A program made the translations under genes and the position numbers. Shown piece by piece: positions 6,190 to 6,340 of a DNA stretch of 6,340 bases. This DNA is from Pseudomonadota bacterium. GTDB taxonomy: Bacteria; Pseudomonadota; Gammaproteobacteria; Xanthomonadales; Marinicellaceae. The stretch covers positions 1 to 6,340 of the forward strand of contig QQUO01000198.1 of assembly GCA_008501575.1 (NCBI GenBank), read 5' to 3'. Positions within the stretch are counted from its first letter, which is position 1. Every line of letters starts with the position of its first letter. The notes under the pieces were generated by a model, which made no database searches, was not told the origin of the DNA, and saw nothing but the letters and a program-made list of their open reading frames with translations.

Positions 6190-6307
6190 GACACTGACAA
6201 CTGAGTTGCCAAAAGAATTTGGGGGCTGGGTGACGCATGAATGACGTTAGAGAATTTATCTCTTTATGTTTTAATTCAGGATTTATAATAATGGGCATCA
6301 ACTGAAT

Positions 6308-6340
6308 ATGAAAAATACTGAAATGAACATAGCGACGGAA
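6308..6340 (+). CDS. Possible start of a gene running off the right edge
   Basis: An ATG at 6308 opens 11 codons (M-K-N-T-E-M-N-I-A-T-E) to the end of the window without a stop. There is no clear ribosome binding site directly upstream, and a four-codon frame (ATG at 6291, stop at 6303-6305) precedes it. Eleven codons are too few to name a product, and the frame could be chance. Confidence 0.2.
   Translation, partial: MKNTEMNIATE

Larger units (their letters stand above)
5975..6307. other. Intergenic region after the ycaQ-nemA operon
   Basis: No supported gene is present on either strand. Besides the CACAGAG tract and the tandem hairpins, it has an AT-rich imperfect inverted repeat around 5997-6021 (ATCTTTAT and ATAAAAAGAT) just after nemA. 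The rest is unremarkable AT-rich sequence. Confidence 0.6.

Noticed and set aside
5852..6301. 149-codon open frame on the - strand over the end of nemA and the right intergenic region
   Set aside because: It overlaps the 3' end of nemA, translates the CACAGAG tract and both hairpins, and resembles no protein family.
1..6340. CRISPR array, tRNA, rRNA, insertion sequence or phage genes
   Set aside because: No spaced direct repeats of suitable length, no recognisable RNA gene sequence, and no transposase or phage protein on either strand.

Overview
This 6.3 kb window looks like chromosomal DNA from a gammaproteobacterium of moderate GC content, probably free-living or marine/sediment. The evidence is a YcaQ-type DNA glycosylase, a NemA-type old yellow enzyme and abundant multiheme c-type cytochromes. 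The genus cannot be fixed from sequence alone. There are four clear protein genes, and the first is cut by the left edge of the window.

Left half (1-3275): two unrelated multiheme cytochromes face each other. The first, on the + strand, lacks its 5' part; five CXXCH haem-binding motifs are visible, plus a place where a further motif seems to have been lost. The second, on the - strand and complete, has a signal peptide, a carboxypeptidase-regulatory-like beta domain, five CXXCH motifs, a GHHVPTG-containing C-terminal domain and a C-terminal membrane tail with a basic end. The 159-bp gap between their 3' ends holds a hexanucleotide tandem repeat (TTGACC) and a probable terminator for the - strand gene. 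No redox substrate can be assigned; together they suggest an extracytoplasmic electron-transfer locus that continues beyond the left edge.

Middle (3276-3655): a 380-bp divergent intergenic region carries regulatory-looking structure. It has a hairpin in the cytochrome leader, a TATAAT framed by an inverted repeat of C/G tracts, an FNR/CRP-like dyad, a second TATAAT facing right, and an 18-bp LacI-type palindrome just before the rightward genes.

Right half (3656-5974): ycaQ-like and nemA-like genes are separated by 12 bp and are almost certainly one operon. The first family repairs alkylated or crosslinked DNA. The second reduces electrophilic alkenes and nitro compounds. A shared role in electrophile or alkylation stress is therefore a reasonable inference.

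Right end (5975-6340): no confident gene. It holds a short CACAGAG direct-repeat tract, a pair of adjacent perfect hairpins followed by a T-run (terminator or dispersed repeat element), and possibly the first 11 codons of another gene.
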